Source of the DNA: an uncultured Bacilli bacterium
GTDB lineage: Bacteria > Bacillota_I > Bacilli_A > RF39 > UBA660
Length of the DNA: 5,640 nt
Assembly (NCBI GenBank): GCA_947632275.1
Contig: CANROR010000074.1
Span: forward strand, 1 to 5,640
Direction: 5' to 3'
Below the pieces are notes generated by a model. It made no database searches. It saw nothing but the letters and a program-made list of their open reading frames with translations, and had not been told where the DNA came from. The position numbers and the translations under genes are program-made. Shown here in pieces: positions 5,566 through 5,640 of this stretch. Position 1 is the stretch's first letter, and every line of letters starts with the position of its first letter.

Positions 5566-5640
5566 TGGTACGCCCAAAGGGATTCGAACCCCCAACCTCT
5601 AGATCCGTAGTCTAGCGCTCTAATCCAATTGAGCTATGGG
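5566..5640 (-). tRNA. tRNA-Arg (anticodon ACG), CCA encoded, 5' end cut by the window
   Basis: On the minus strand the anticodon arm is CTAGA-CTACGGA-TCTAG, giving ACG (read as ICG, decoding CGN). The T-loop is GTTCGAATC, the discriminator is A (5569), and CCA is encoded (5568-5566). The 3' acceptor strand TGGGCGT (5576-5570) predicts a 5' strand ACGCCCA, of which only CCCA is in the window; three bases are missing. It lies 9 bases upstream of tRNA-Pro on the same strand, so the two are probably one transcript. Both share the same anticodon-stem pairs. Confidence 0.95.

Overview
The window comes from a very AT-rich, low-GC Gram-positive-type bacterium of the Bacilli/Mollicutes-like sort, perhaps an uncultivated host-associated lineage. 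The signs are consensus AAGGAGG-like ribosome binding sites, TTGACA/TATAAT-type promoters, U-rich intrinsic terminators after every gene, CCA-encoding tRNA genes and TAA stops. The three complete proteins read through at full length with the standard bacterial code; the only Trp among about 1,645 residues is a TGG. The lineage assignment is inference.

Layout. Positions 1-153 are an apparently divergent promoter region: the first codons of a leftward gene at the extreme left edge, an inverted repeat that looks like an operator, and the start region of the first rightward gene. Positions 154-3726 encode a 1190-residue RND/MMPL-type membrane exporter. Its second extracellular loop is about 675 residues long and is largely built from seven degenerate helical repeats of about 78 residues. 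Positions 3727-4029 hold the exporter's terminator, a further imperfect hairpin, a palindrome and a good promoter for the next gene. Positions 4030-4938 encode thioredoxin reductase (trxB), whose stop codon lies in the middle of a perfect 38-bp palindrome that acts as terminator. Positions 4982-5443 encode a small single-pass membrane protein with an extracytoplasmic PepSY domain. A bidirectional terminator separates it from a leftward tRNA cluster, tRNA-Arg(ACG) (cut by the right edge) followed by tRNA-Pro(UGG).

The genes look like separate short transcription units rather than one operon: the exporter, trxB and the PepSY gene each have their own terminator, and the tRNAs run the other way. 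I see no phage, transposon, CRISPR or defence genes. The most unusual element is the repeat-filled loop of the exporter. The remaining observations concern compact regulatory architecture.
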